64,000 nt of DNA from Stenopsyche tienmushanensis (Eukaryota; Arthropoda; Insecta; Trichoptera; Stenopsychidae): the NCBI GenBank assembly GCA_008973525.1, contig WACJ01000215.1, positions 248,001 to 312,000 on the forward strand. The letters are read 5' to 3'. This document shows positions 25,101 through 37,559 of the stretch, piece after piece. Each line of letters begins with the position of its first letter. Position 1 is the first letter of the stretch. Under the pieces are notes generated by a model. It did not search any database, was not told the origin of the DNA, and saw nothing but the letters and a program-made list of their open reading frames with translations. A program made the translations under genes and the position numbers.

Positions 25101-26225
25101 CTATTTTTGTCGGCCTGTGAATATAATTCACAAAAGGAAAACGATTTTTCATATCGGCTTAGAATTTTCTGCATTCAGCTGTGTTTAATTAATATTGCAT
25201 TGGTAGGGATTTGCTGGATGTACGAGTACTATTTTCGCGTGATGCTTCATAGCTTTTGTATTCGGACTAAGTACAAGTATTCCTATTCATTATATACAGA
25301 TCTTTTTTTCGTTCTTCAGATATACAATATACAGCAGGGGGCGTCAATCAATAACGCGTTATTCCAAATGTAGTGATATCTCCAGATGTTCATCTATAGA
25401 AATCTACGTTCGCCAGTTCCAAGTTTTCCGGCATTTTCTTCTTTCTCTCATACGTATATTTTCGTTTCGTGCTTATCCAGAACAGATTATCTGGAAATTA
25501 TTTACTTCTCCCTTACATTTGGGCAATCCCATTTGAGGGGCGGTTTACTGTTTACTTGAGATTTTGACAGATTAATATTATAATTGAATTCAGCCACACG
25601 TGGGGGTGCGATTCGGGTGAAGATTGTTTTTGTGTAAAAATTCACATCCATTTTCTAAGTCGGCGGTAAATTGACTAGTATATTCGTCGTGTTTAATTTA
25701 ATTTTTGAATATTTGCAAGTAAATAGCGAAAGTTAACCCGGAGCGCTGAAATTTACGAATGTCAGAGACAGATGCGTAACTTTTCTTCGTTTGAGTAACT
25801 TTGCTTTATTTTAACAACGCGCATAATTCTCTTATCACGCTTTCAACACTCGGAGGAATGTTAACACATTTGTAGAAGGCTAACAAATCACGGAGGAGGT
25901 TAGCGAAGTATTTTTGGCAAGCTTCGTCAATCTTCTACCCTCTCTATCTATATGGGGCCTTGTGTTGTTTGTCGAAGTGGCAAGATAAACGACGTGTTAA
26001 GTCTTTGGAATATATATATTTTTTAAATTACTATTCGATAGATGATCTTATTAATTTAATATAATTAAGTACACTCGACCCTCGTACAATATCGTTGTAT
26101 TTATACAGGAAACATCTTGAATTCTATATCGAATATAGTATCTGGAATTCTCAGTCTGGATACATAGCAAATATATAGAACGAGACAACTAAAGCAAAAT
26201 ACATAATTATGACTTAAAATTGCAA
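19160..26225. other. No gene seen; long AT-rich noncoding stretch
   Basis: There are no recognisable proteins or transposons. Overlapping ATG frames occupy both strands at 24,826-25,373: a minus frame of 108 codons at 24,826-25,152 and a plus frame of 111 codons at 25,038-25,373 with a hydrophobic middle. A few frames of this length are expected by chance in 64 kb of such DNA, and I saw no family motif in them. Patches less rich in A+T occur at 23,250-23,420 and 25,540-25,920 without identifiable content. Confidence 0.45.
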
Positions 26226-26228
26226 AGT

Positions 26229-26850
26229 GGATCAACAGGACATGCTAGACGAGAGATAGCGACTGACTGCATTGGGGGATCATAATGTGCGAACCCATTT
26301 CCTGCGCTGCTGTATGGTCTGTTTCGGGTTACCCCGGACTAACCACACAGAATCTTCCACTGATCTTTTAATCCCGCTTGAAAAGCAACGCGCAGATGCG
26401 GGTTCACTGCCACTACGAGTCCTGGAACAGATGACAGACTGCAGGGGTTACCCTTTCCTCATGATACTCGTATCGGTTCGATCATTTGTAATACCTAGGC
26501 ACGGAGACGAGTCGCCGTTCTAACAGCCTAAAACCGTTCTTCCCTGTATGTCTAGGCTGTTGAGGATATTGGTGATCCTTTGACACAGTATCCACCAACT
26601 ATTGTAATCAGTTGTTTCATATACCCCTTTATGAGTACGCAGCACAGGGTAACCTGCGCACCCAACTCATGTTAGCTGAGGTACTCTAACTGCGTTTGAT
26701 GAGCAAACCGACGAGGTTACTTTCGCGCATCTCTACTCCACTTCATTACCTCAGGGGTTCAGCTGTTGCCCACGGGCGTAGTGTTGGTTCCCCTCTCCCC
26801 TGGGGTTTTATGGGTGGACATCGTGATGTCTAATGCCCACCTGGAATCAA
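26229..26850. repeat. GC-rich island of unknown origin
   Basis: About 620 bp is clearly richer in G+C than everything around it, with abrupt edges near 26,229 and 26,850. Short related words recur inside it: GGGTTACCCC at about 26,327, GGGGTTACCC at about 26,447 and AGGGTAACC at about 26,645. A frame of 83 codons (26,272-26,523) is open on the plus strand, and the opposite strand is mostly open too, but neither matches a family I know. The sharp edges suggest an inserted element, such as the 5' region of a retroelement or a tRNA-like SINE body, rather than host unique sequence. No terminal repeats or target duplications were found. Confidence 0.4.
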
Positions 26851-26869
26851 AAAGACAATTAACACGAAG

Positions 26870-29800
26870 AAAATATAAATAAAAACCGATATTTTTAAAT
26901 CGGTTCAGTTCCGGGACGATTCCCTGTATAAAATACATTATAATATAGAGTACGACGTTATGAATGATGGCAAACAGCCTTTCAACGAAATCTTGTAATA
27001 TTACATGAATCTTGACTTCAGTCTTGCGGCCAAACTAGATGATGACATATTGGATAGTCATTCTTTAGAAATGTATTTGGTGACGAAGAGATGATCTTAG
27101 GTTTATTTCCAATAATAGTTGATGTCATGAGATGTGTCGAGGATTTAACCATTAATATCAGATCATTTCAAGGTCCATGAAATGGAATCTAAAGCAAATT
27201 TATCATTTTATTTATAATTGTGCTAAACTCTCTCATTATACTCGATAGAACTTTCATGATTATAATTCGCAACTGATAAAATTTGACAATGTTAATTGCA
27301 CATTTATACAATGTGATAATTGTGTGCTATCATTATGATTGCATTGCCCTTGATACATTTTTTTAAATGATAATTTAAAATATCATAAACCGGGAAATGG
27401 AGAATGTTTTGCTCTTTTATAAATTATTTCGTTCAGCGCAATGCATTTTAATATATTCATTTACTTCCATTTTCCATTATTTAAGGATAAAAGATCGCGA
27501 TGGGTATCCACTTTTTTTAACAACAAAACCCATACATGATTCAATAGTTGTAAGAACCAGTATTTCTAGTGGTTTACTAATACCGAATTCTTCACTAATC
27601 ATTCATTTGGAATGCATATCATCCTAAATAAAATGATCCTTGTGCAATTATTCTTTTAAACCCAATTTATTTTCATACATTTTATTATCGAATGCATATT
27701 TTGGTTAAAAATTCGATATCATCTTGTAATGTAAAAAAAAGTTTGCCTTAAGACTTAATGCAAATATATTCGTCGAGTAAAAATAAAAGTAAATTTGCAT
27801 TTAGAATATGTAGCAGGATCTGTTGTACGAGTCAGGAGTTGCTCCATTCAACTACCAACGCAGATAAAAGTTGCCGAAGAGCCAAGCTGCATTATCATTA
27901 TCCATTGTGATTATTAAGCATAGAAGGGGGGCAAACTCCAAACAAATGTTATCCCACCTATTATAAAAGTTGTTTTCTTTCTCTATATACAACAGCAACT
28001 TTCAGAAAGTCCTTAACTGAACATTCTCGATTCCAGCCGATATCCGAACGCCATTATTACATAACCGCTGGCTGGAATAAAGTAAACAATTTTACTCACA
28101 TATCAGGACCACATGTGCATGATGATGAATATATGAATATAGGCATGCTTTGATTATCGCCCTTTGAACTGAAATAATTTGATAGTGCGTTCGTGCATAA
28201 AATTTTCGCGTTGCAATCAAAAATACACCCCGTTATTATTAGACATCAGAATGCATTTATTGCCGGAATTTATAGGGATGTTTAATCCCGTGGACATATT
28301 TTTCATTATCGACATGCATATGGGTGTTTGCGATGCTTTATTCAATATTGGAGAGTGATACAATTAAATCATTTGATATTGTATAAAGTGACATGGTTTG
28401 TTGGTGATGCAGGCGTGTGCATTAATTTACATGTCATAGGAGCGTTACACAATAAATATCATCGATAGAGGTTTAACTTTTGCGAATGAAAGTCAAAATG
28501 AATATGCTATATATGAATATAATTGTTATGATATTGATTCAATGAATTGACAAAATCTAATTTAAACGTGTATATTATAACACAATATTCAATAAATTTG
28601 TAGGAATTTTTTTTTTAAAAAGAATTGCGAAAAAACGATCCCAAATGAAGAACTTCGTAGTATGATTAGTATGTTTGCTCACCATAATTGCATTATACTT
28701 GAAATTTGAAGAATGCATACTTTATCGCGATCAGCTTGTTTATCTTGCGGTTTTTGTGGTTTATCCAACATTATTTTGTTTGTATCATAGCAAACATGAT
28801 TTAAAAAATGGAATACAACATTATTTAATTAATTTGTTCATAGGCTTGGATAGTATATTATGGAACCCAATGAAATTACTAAGCATAAAGAAACAGATCA
28901 AATCGTATTAGTATCAATTCTTTTGGGGAAATTTTCCGGGATCAATTTACTATGAGCCTGAATAAGGGCGGAAACCGTCAGTTTCTGTGTTTAGGTTTTT
29001 CGCCGTTATTACCAGAGAACACGTACTTTATTCACTTTCGGTCGGAAAAAGTTTTTTTTTTCTCGGGAGAATTCTTCCATGAAGCACATGTAGAACAACG
29101 AAAAGGAAATAAGGAAAATACGAGATTTCGTTCCAATCTTGAATGAGCGAAATGTTATTTCTTGCTAAATAACATGATACTAATGATCGAAATATACGAC
29201 CAATAAACATATTAACTTTTACATATTGTTTCCTATTATCTCTGACTTTTATCCTCTGTAAAAAAAATGGAATTACGTTAATATTTGTGTGATTGCATAT
29301 TTAGGCATTTTTTTAGAATTTCTTCCTTGAATCGAATGGCATATGTATTTTTGTCTTTTAGTTTAACCATGTAAATTTTTCGGGGCATATTTAAGTGCTC
29401 ATTGTAGTTTATATCAGGTTTTTTTACAGATGCACTTTAATTATTCTCATGAATTTTTCATGATAGTCCATGAGTTATAAAATATGCATCATATTTTTGC
29501 CATTTTTAATGGTCTATGGATCGATTTTAAAACGTATTTCCAAGAAATATTGAGTAAATACAATAAAATTTAATAAAACCATTTAGACCTGTTGGGAAAA
29601 TCCACATGGTCTTCTATAAAAATAATATTACTCATATACGAGGCAACTGGGATGGTCGGAGCAAAAGTTTACAAAGTAAACATCTTTCAGGAAATGTCAC
29701 AGGAGACCAGACCCTGAATCGATGTAGGTCAAATCAACAATGGATAGTGTTGATGTAAGGGGAAATAATATGTAAATGATGCAGAAAAAAATCACTTTTG

Positions 29801-32800
29801 ATGTGCTCTGGGAGGATGGTCTACATTATATTAAATCGATTTTTGTAGTCATTTGATTGTGTGTGCAATTTAGATTTAATATTCAGCGTTCAAATCGTGT
29901 TGTTTGAAGAGGAATCAAATGCATCTTCGGTATTATAATTTTTGTGCGCGTGTATCGCGTGAAATAAGCTTAAAATTTAAAAAGCCTTTTTATATTAAAA
30001 TGAATGAAGATTTACACACTAAAAGAAGGTGAACGCTGATTAGAAAATTTACAATTTTTAAAATCAAAAATTTTGAAGAATCTATACCGTATTTTACGAA
30101 CTATAAGACGCATCTTAATTTTTAAGCATTTGAAAAAAACTGACCTTTAAAAACCACCCGAAAAAGCACCTGAATTTTAATAAGTAATGATGAAAATCTA
30201 TAATCGATCTTGAAAAGGAATCATATATTATATTAGATTAGATATTTGTTCCATCTAAATATTTTTCTCGGAATTATATTGACTTCATAAATATCGTTAA
30301 ATTGTTTTGATCTCGAATTTCTATCTTGGTTTTCCCTGCATTCTCGGAAAGAGTGTCGTGGTACAAGCGGCGATATTGGCACTGGAAATACATGCAAAAC
30401 ATTCCAGAATCCACTCGAAACGGATCGGGCAATGAAAGCATTTTATAAGCTTGGCGACTATGGGTATACTTAATTTTACGGTTCGTTTCAGATTCTAAAA
30501 GACCTCCGTATTTATGGAAGGTCGCACAAGTACCAAAAGGCATCACTGCTGTGCTAAAGCTGCGTTTACTGTAGTATAAATAAGTCGCATTAAAAGATAT
30601 TGTTTAGTGTATTGTCTTGCAGAAACTGGATCTTTGTTCCGGAGTATATAATGGTCTGGGAAATATAAAGCGTGAAATACAAATGTGACCGAAGAGAAAG
30701 AATGCCATAGGCCATTATTTTTCTGCAAGAAAGGCAAGACAAAGTGAATGCATTTTTTTAAAATTATTTTCTTGAGTATAGTTTCTAGCAAATAATGTAT
30801 TGTTAAGTTTGTCTATTCGCTGAAACGTGTTTTATGCTAGGGGTCCCTTGAATAGTTCATACCAATGAATTATAGTTACAAGATGGCAAACCTGTACTAT
30901 ATATAAGTGGGAGCTAAAATTTAGTAAAACCTACGATAAGCAAAATGTTGCTGTTCTTTTCAAGATAATAAGATATATTTGACGTCCTTAACAGAAAAAG
31001 ATCCAGTTGCAGATTTAAAGCAACCAGACTTTTCCTCGAGTAAGGCCTGACCAGCTGGAAGACGGTAGACGTCTACTCTCAGACAAATCTCATTTCCCCA
31101 TTCCAGTAAATAAAAATCTCTATGTTACAAATAACATCTTATCTAATGTATCTTTTAGTATATCACCCATCTTAATTCACATAGTCGAGAAAAGGTATAT
31201 CTTTTGTATTATTAAAAGGAGAATGATCGAATACTTGGCTTATTTCATAAAAGGGAACATAATTGAGGTTCATTGTATTATTCTGCAAAAAAAAACTAAG
31301 GACGATGCATTGTTGAAAAGATGACGTATCTCATGGATGAAAAACTTGCATGACTGCTTCTCCTGCAAGACTTCATCAATGCTTAGAGATGCTGCCTCCA
31401 AGACCAAAATAAGTGTCATGATTGCCAATATCGCAAGAAGGAATGATGCTGCGAAGAAGCTATACCATGCGGATTGAAATGTTACGTCATTTTGACAGAT
31501 AAGATATATAAAGCATTTTAAAAGTTGCAGAAATAATCATTAACTGTTTGATATTTATTTTGCAAACTATTGTCCGAAACAGCAGATCGATTCTATATCA
31601 GTACCAGTTTTTGCAAATTCTATTCGTCTGTTATCAATCTTGTTTTGGATCTAAAGTGTCTTTATTATTGATACTGGACACGATTCGGTCAAGCTATTAA
31701 TTCACCTAAGCATCTCTATATAAGTTACCCTATTTGTCCGGGTAATTTTAAGGATCCGTTCCAGATATGTTATATAATTTCCTTTGAATCCCGAAACAAT
31801 GATATGATAACATTACCTGCATACACCCAAACTTTTGCTTTCATTGGAGTTGTTTCTCTTTTCAAACACCGTTCCGTTTTGAATCGCTTTGTTTCGAGTG
31901 TATAAAGTGTAGCAATGAATATTTGATCAAATTAAGATATAATTAGGCTTGTTTCTGTTTAAAATGGGGTTTCGCATTTGGGCTTTGTATGGTGGTAGAC
32001 AATCTGAATTTGCTTTTCTCCCCGAAGTAACTTTCTAATGACAACATAAATGAACCCTTTTCCAATCGATGTGAATAGCTAAAGAGCGATTTAAATGGAT
32101 TGGTCTGGGTTTTTGTTTGAAAATTCAACACTTTGAGTATTTAAACGAGATTCATTGAAATGTAAATTTGTGAAAGCTGATTTTTTCTTGTTGTTGAATC
32201 AATATGAGTATTATTCATTGCAAAACATATTTGTGGCAGAAGGCTGATTCCGGTTGCGGTTCGCGTTCATTATCATTATGTTTGTGGAGTTTTGCAAATT
32301 TTAGAACAAATTGATAACATTTGCCAACTAAAATTTGTATTATAACTACTTCTTGTCGTGTCATATCCATCATCGGGTGGAGAAGATCTTCCCAGGAGAT
32401 TTTCGCAAGGACAGTTTTTTGATGGTTTCTTGTTGTCTTCTACATGCGGTCAAACAAAAATAAGTTTATTCAAACGATCTATGAATTACACTCTTCCCCC
32501 GATTTACGCGGTAAATACGTTCTTTAGAAACCCGCGTAAAAAAGGCAAAGAAATCGTACAAAAATATAGGATAGATTCCATCATATAAAAAAACGCGTAA
32601 AAATATTGTACTATTATAAACGAAATTTGGTATATTTTTTTCAGAATCAGATAATATAAGTAACACCTTCTTTAATTTTTAACTTTTTTGGTATGTTGAA
32701 TGATTTTCTCATAATCTAGATATGAGCCTGAATCTTTAAAATTACCCATGATAACCTTGCATTTGATTTCTTAATGCATCAATATCAGTAGCATAGATAT

Positions 32801-35740
32801 ACACGTGAAGTGAGTAGTCATAGAAACCTGTCATTTAGCAGTACTTAATTTTTTTAATTATCTCAGTATTATTAATAACAAGCCTGCTATTTCATACAAT
32901 TTGGAGTTTATTCTTATATTCCTAATATGCGCAGAATTGATTATTATTTTAGCATGTATGTATTTATCACATGTGCGCTCATTGTTTTAAAAATAAGCAC
33001 TGATAGTCCGGTGCAAAATTTTGATGTTTGTGTATACTATCCTTATCATTTAATTCCCGTAATCAATTATTGGAAAATTGATTATTTTCAGTTTTTACTC
33101 TTACCGTTCTGTTGATTGACGGTCATCGTTATTTGAAAGCTGAGCTAATCAAGTTAGATCTGTCACAGTCTAATGATGGGTTTCGAGAAGTGAACTGAGT
33201 GATTAATCAGGGGCTTTTTCTATGATTCTGGAATTGGAGCGAAAAGAAACGATCTGGGAATCGATTATCGTAATTAATTTCGGGATGGAATATTTTAAAA
33301 TTGTTTACTAGTCTAGTTAGTGATTTCAAGCATGTTCGGAAGCAGAGTCGGCGTGACCACTCGGAGTTTAAATTGTTTGAGCAAATTCGGTTCCACAAAG
33401 TCGTTCCATAATCAGGGCCAGGGCGTGTAATTATTTTACGACCCGTGACGCGTACCGTTGCCTCTTACATCCACCGTATTTATTTCAAACTCACACCGGC
33501 ATTAAGTGGAATTAATTACCAGTTCTGTTGGTCTTTTCCCTTTCAAATTGTGAGAAACATTTGGTAATTCGACAACCTTGTATGCGTCCATGGCCGACGA
33601 TATCATTTTACATTTTTTTCCGTATGAGAAAGGCATTTGAAGCACCAAAGAGACGCTGAAACTTACTTTGTGACAAGTTCAAATTTGTATGCCTAAGAAA
33701 GACAGATAAGGCTAAATTTGTATCTTGAATATATGGACATAATGCATAATGCTGACAAGTGCTAAAACAAAGATACCTATTTTGGTCTAGATATTTTATT
33801 TTGACTATATTATGAAAAAATACCCAGTTGCGAGACTTCATGACGATGAGCTTTTCCTCAAGTATAACCACGACCAATTTGAGGATGCGGAGAGATGATA
33901 TCTGTTCTCAGTCCAGATTCGCATCTCACTCTAGCGTTCCAGAAAAAAATTCAGCAAAGAACGCATTGTCGTATTTTACATTTATTAATATGGGAAAATC
34001 TATTTACGAATGTTTCTTATTACGAGTAAAATTGCGGAACGAATTGTGATGGTTAAATGAGGTTAACCAATATAAGCTGAAATCAAGTTAAACATTGTTT
34101 TATTTTCTTAACTCGAACCAAGCTTTCCAGGAAAGTCGTAAATAATTCAATGCATCCGAAATATCAGTGTCTTTTACTACCCTTTTATGTATTTGTTGTC
34201 AGCGAGCTCTGCAGCCAGGAAGCTAAGCTTCAAAATAATTTTATGGCTCCTATCTTTACGATATGTTTCCGATAATAATGGTATAATATCTTTCCACCCC
34301 CCCACAAAGAAAATTGCTTTTGGAAAACATGCTTCCAACACCTTTTTCGTTCATTTCAGATTTTATGTATCAAAACAAATAAAATAGTAATAAACCAGTG
34401 TAACTTTTTCTTTATTTTTATGGAAAAGTTGGCTAACATCCATTCGCCTGATAATAACGTGTATGTCGAAAAAATATGTATAAAATGTACCCGATAAATC
34501 AAATGATCCCCAATGTCATGGTCTTGGCGTTAAATGGATTTCCACTGCAAAATCATAGATAAGCAAGGCTTCAGCCGACGTTCATAACACAATCAAATCG
34601 CAATGATTAGTAAACGGTTATATTTGCCATCATTTCATGTATAAATTAATTGCATTTCTGTCGATAAATTAATACATATGGTTACGTCAAGCTATGTCAA
34701 GGGTTAGATAAATTCTAAATCATAATATTGCATGCAATTATCAATAGATTATTGACACGTGTTGAATTAATAATAACAAATATACATATATTGATAATAT
34801 GCTTAACGAAGCAATTTCGTTGTAAAATATTCATAAACGATTAAAAATGTGAGATTAATTGATTGCTATAACTATTTATTATTAATGCAATAATTTTATT
34901 ACTATATTTATTGATTGCTTCTCCTTCTTAAGATACCATAACCTTTATCGGACGTAGGCGATTACCATTGCCTCTGCATGTTGTTAATGTAAGTATGACT
35001 AGTGAATTCATGGTTGTTTTTATTGTTGTAAATCCAAATATTTATAAGCAGCCCTGCACGTATTTATTAATCGCATCAATATTTACTTTTTTCCGATCCA
35101 GGAAATCAGAATAAATCTGGATCTAGTTGATCAATCGGAACTATTGATATGTAATAGAAACTCAGACCTTTATAATAATAATTGATACGATTGATACCAA
35201 ATTGAATTTATAAATTCTATCCTTAATGCTTAATAACATTGTATAAATAAAATGGTGACCCAAATACAATATATTCTTAATGTAAGGAAAGAATTTAATG
35301 CTATTTTTGTCTTGATTTGTGATGGATGATGATAAATGAGTACTCTATTATAATATGAGAAATTAATCAAAACCTGGCTAGATTTTTTGTGGACAATGAT
35401 ATAATGTATTAGATTAAATTTGAAGTGTTTATCAAAATGAGTTTGTCAATGATATTTTGTAATTTTCTATTTTTGGTAAACAAAAATTGATAATGGTAAA
35501 TATCGCCAATGCTTTATCTTCCCACTGCTATATAAATATCGCGAAAAATATTTTGACATTATATTGTTTATAAAATATGCAATACATTTCTGCCATTGTT
35601 GAACTGTTATAGTTGACTGTTGTTAGAACTGTCAGTAATGTTTCTATTGTGAGTATATAGTGGCACTCTCTTCGTTAATTAGTAAAGTTTTCGGACTGTT
35701 ATTGATTATAATTAAGACACACAGGCATTTTTTCAACTTA
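26870..35740. other. No gene seen; AT-rich noncoding DNA
   Basis: Nothing is recognisable with confidence. On the minus strand at 31,270-31,500 a stop-to-stop frame of about 77 codons contains a long hydrophobic stretch (FFAASFLLAILAIMTLILVL) followed by an acidic and basic segment with one cysteine. It resembles a signal or membrane-anchor region but has only an internal ATG. Minus frames at 30,274-30,791 and overlapping plus/minus frames at 32,358-32,666 and 33,608-34,049 carry no motif I know. Confidence 0.4.
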
Positions 35741-35750
35741 TCATCTATGA

Positions 35751-35970
35751 CAGTGGTTCTTAAACTTATGTAGTCCGCGGACCTCATCTTGAGCAATTTT
35801 TTTTCGCGACCGATTCTTGAACAATTTTTTTCGATTACTGATTTGGTTACGATATGAAACCATTTAATTCTTTTAAAAAAATAGATTTGAATGAAATTGG
35901 TACTTGATATTTATGTGCTTAAGTTTTTTAATAAACACCGTATTGGACTATAAATTATGGGGGCTAGAAA
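35751..35970. mobile_element. hAT element end (CAGTGGTTCTTAAACTT)
   Basis: The terminus CAGTGGTTCTTAAACTTATG is the classic hAT form and is nearly the same as the end at 48,760 (CAGCGGTCCTTAAACTTATG). It is followed by 'tgcggacc'-type and 'ttgagcaat' blocks shared with that element. The opposite terminus and a target duplication were not found, so the element is truncated or its far end has decayed. About 350 bp inward (36,070-36,240) the minus strand is open for about 55 codons, but I could not match it to transposase. Confidence 0.6.
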
Positions 35971-36354
35971 GTTAAAAAATCGCGTTCATTTGCAAAAATA
36001 TTAGGGGGCTTCTTTAAAAATATTATAATTTTTATTTCATAATAAGTGTTTTATGGATCTAAACAAATAACAATCAGAGGGTGAGATATACTGCGAAGAA
36101 GGTGGATAGGGAAAGCGTCGTCCATATCTTTTATCCAATTTTAGGGTTACTTGACATTTCCATAATTCTTGGCAATCAGATACCGTCAATAACGTTTCAG
36201 GAATATCCTTAAGGTGCTCATCATCGTTTTTATATAATTTTTTAAAATTTCCCTATCTTTTTAAGCTTGCTAGTCTTCAAATTGTTGATAAATAACAGTA
36301 TAAAAATACTCTAAATAAATGATTAATTCTATTTTTATAACGGTAATAAAATAT

Positions 36355-36440
36355 GTGTTTCCTGAACCGTGTCTCGATGCAAACTCAGATCAATATTTTT
36401 ATTATTTTTCGGTCCCTTTAATATAAGAATGAAACGTACA
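36355..36440 (-). repeat. RepC dispersed repeat, copy 2
   Basis: The reverse complement of this stretch, through 'cgagacacggttcagg' and 'ttaaagggaccgaaaaat', matches copy 1 at 13,046-13,115. It lies about 600 bp inside the hAT end at 35,751 and might be part of that element. Confidence 0.5.
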
Positions 36441-37171
36441 GTAATTATCCGATTCAATTTATAAGATCTTGATTGACATCAATTAGCTGTTAGAACTTCG
36501 TTAAGGACTTTGGCTACCAAGCTGACATATAAACTCTATTCGAAACATGTTCTGGATTGAACATAGTATCTGAATGACAATTGATATGTATTTTGAAATT
36601 AAAAAAAAGGTTCACATCATTACTTTTGATAATGCAAATTATAACCATGCAAAAATAATAGTTGCTTCTCGATTTTCCAATTAAAAAATAATCAAAAACT
36701 GTTTCCTCGTTAGTAGGCGTTCTCTCGTATCCTTTTTTTAGTAGATGCACATGCCTAAATCCAATTTATATTTCGTTTTTTTGGGGATTTTATGGAGATT
36801 TATGTATGATTAGTAAAGAATATAGATGTAATGGATGATGCCTTTATTTTGACTCACTATGTGGCCAAAGCAGTTATAAATTTCGTCAACGAAGCTAATT
36901 GGGCTAGTTTGTGATTAAACGATGACCTTAATTTTTCCACCCGTTGTAGCCCCATTATTTAAGTATTCCTCGAAAAGTCCGTCGATTCGAAGGTTTTCTT
37001 TTTATAGTGTGTCTTCAACATCAGGCGTATATCGTACGATACACATTCCATTGTTTGCCCTATCATAGAATAATTCTGCTCCAAATCGATTCATATTTAT
37101 TTCACTTTAGGCATTCAAGCGAAAATCTGGAATATTGCTATGAATACCACGCAGAGCCGTATTGCCAAATC

Positions 37172-37179
37172 TATAAAAT
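37172..37179 (+). promoter_or_regulatory. TATA-box-like sequence
   Basis: TATAAAAT lies 39 bp before the ATG of the candidate frame at 37,211, which would give a very short leader. TATA-like words are frequent in AT-rich DNA, so this is only circumstantial. Confidence 0.2.
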
Positions 37180-37210
37180 AAAGCTTAGCATCGTGACTCG
37201 CTAAATAATA

Positions 37211-37411
37211 ATGGCCGAGCGAAATTCAGTTATTTTGATATGTCTTTATTGTGTTTATGCAATAAGAGTCGTGGGTGCCTGGGGTCGATCGAATCCCGAA
37301 GAATGGGGAAAGAAACTGAAAATAGCAAGAACTTGGAGCAAAATGAAGATAGCCTATTCGATTGTTACAAAATGTTTGAAGCCCAACAGGGGTTGCCACC
37401 CTGCAGGCTAA
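37211..37411 (+). CDS. Candidate small secreted basic peptide (or tRNA-like SINE)
   Basis: An ATG with good context (AATAATGG) opens a 66-codon frame. Residues 1-6 are polar, 7-18 are hydrophobic (VILICLYCVYAI) and VVGA at about 20-23 fits a signal-peptidase site. The remaining 43 or so residues are strongly basic (about ten K/R against two E) with two cysteines in a C-x6-C arrangement near the end. Secreted cationic peptides have this layout, but I recognise no family. An alternative reading is that TGGCCGAGCG at 37,213 and GGTCGATCGAATCCC at about 37,283 resemble the A and B boxes of a tRNA-Leu or tRNA-Ser gene, so this may be a tRNA-derived SINE. Overlapping frames on both strands (37,226-37,551) warn that the open frame may be a composition effect. 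Confidence 0.22.
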   Translation: MAERNSVILICLYCVYAIRVVGAWGRSNPEEWGKKLKIARTWSKMKIAYSIVTKCLKPNRGCHPAG

Positions 37412-37559
37412 GGGGTACAATGGGCTTCCGAATCGTAAATCTTTCAAAAGCAAATGTGCGTATGCGTGTCCATTGTATCTGGACAGGCTATATATATAAT
37501 TCGCCGCCCAAAATGGCAACAGTTTACGAAAAATACCCCAAGTCTTTATGAAAAGTACG

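Noticed and set aside
24826..25373. Overlapping 108- and 111-codon frames as genes.
   Set aside because: A few frames of this length are expected by chance in 64 kb of this composition, and no motif or splice context supports them.
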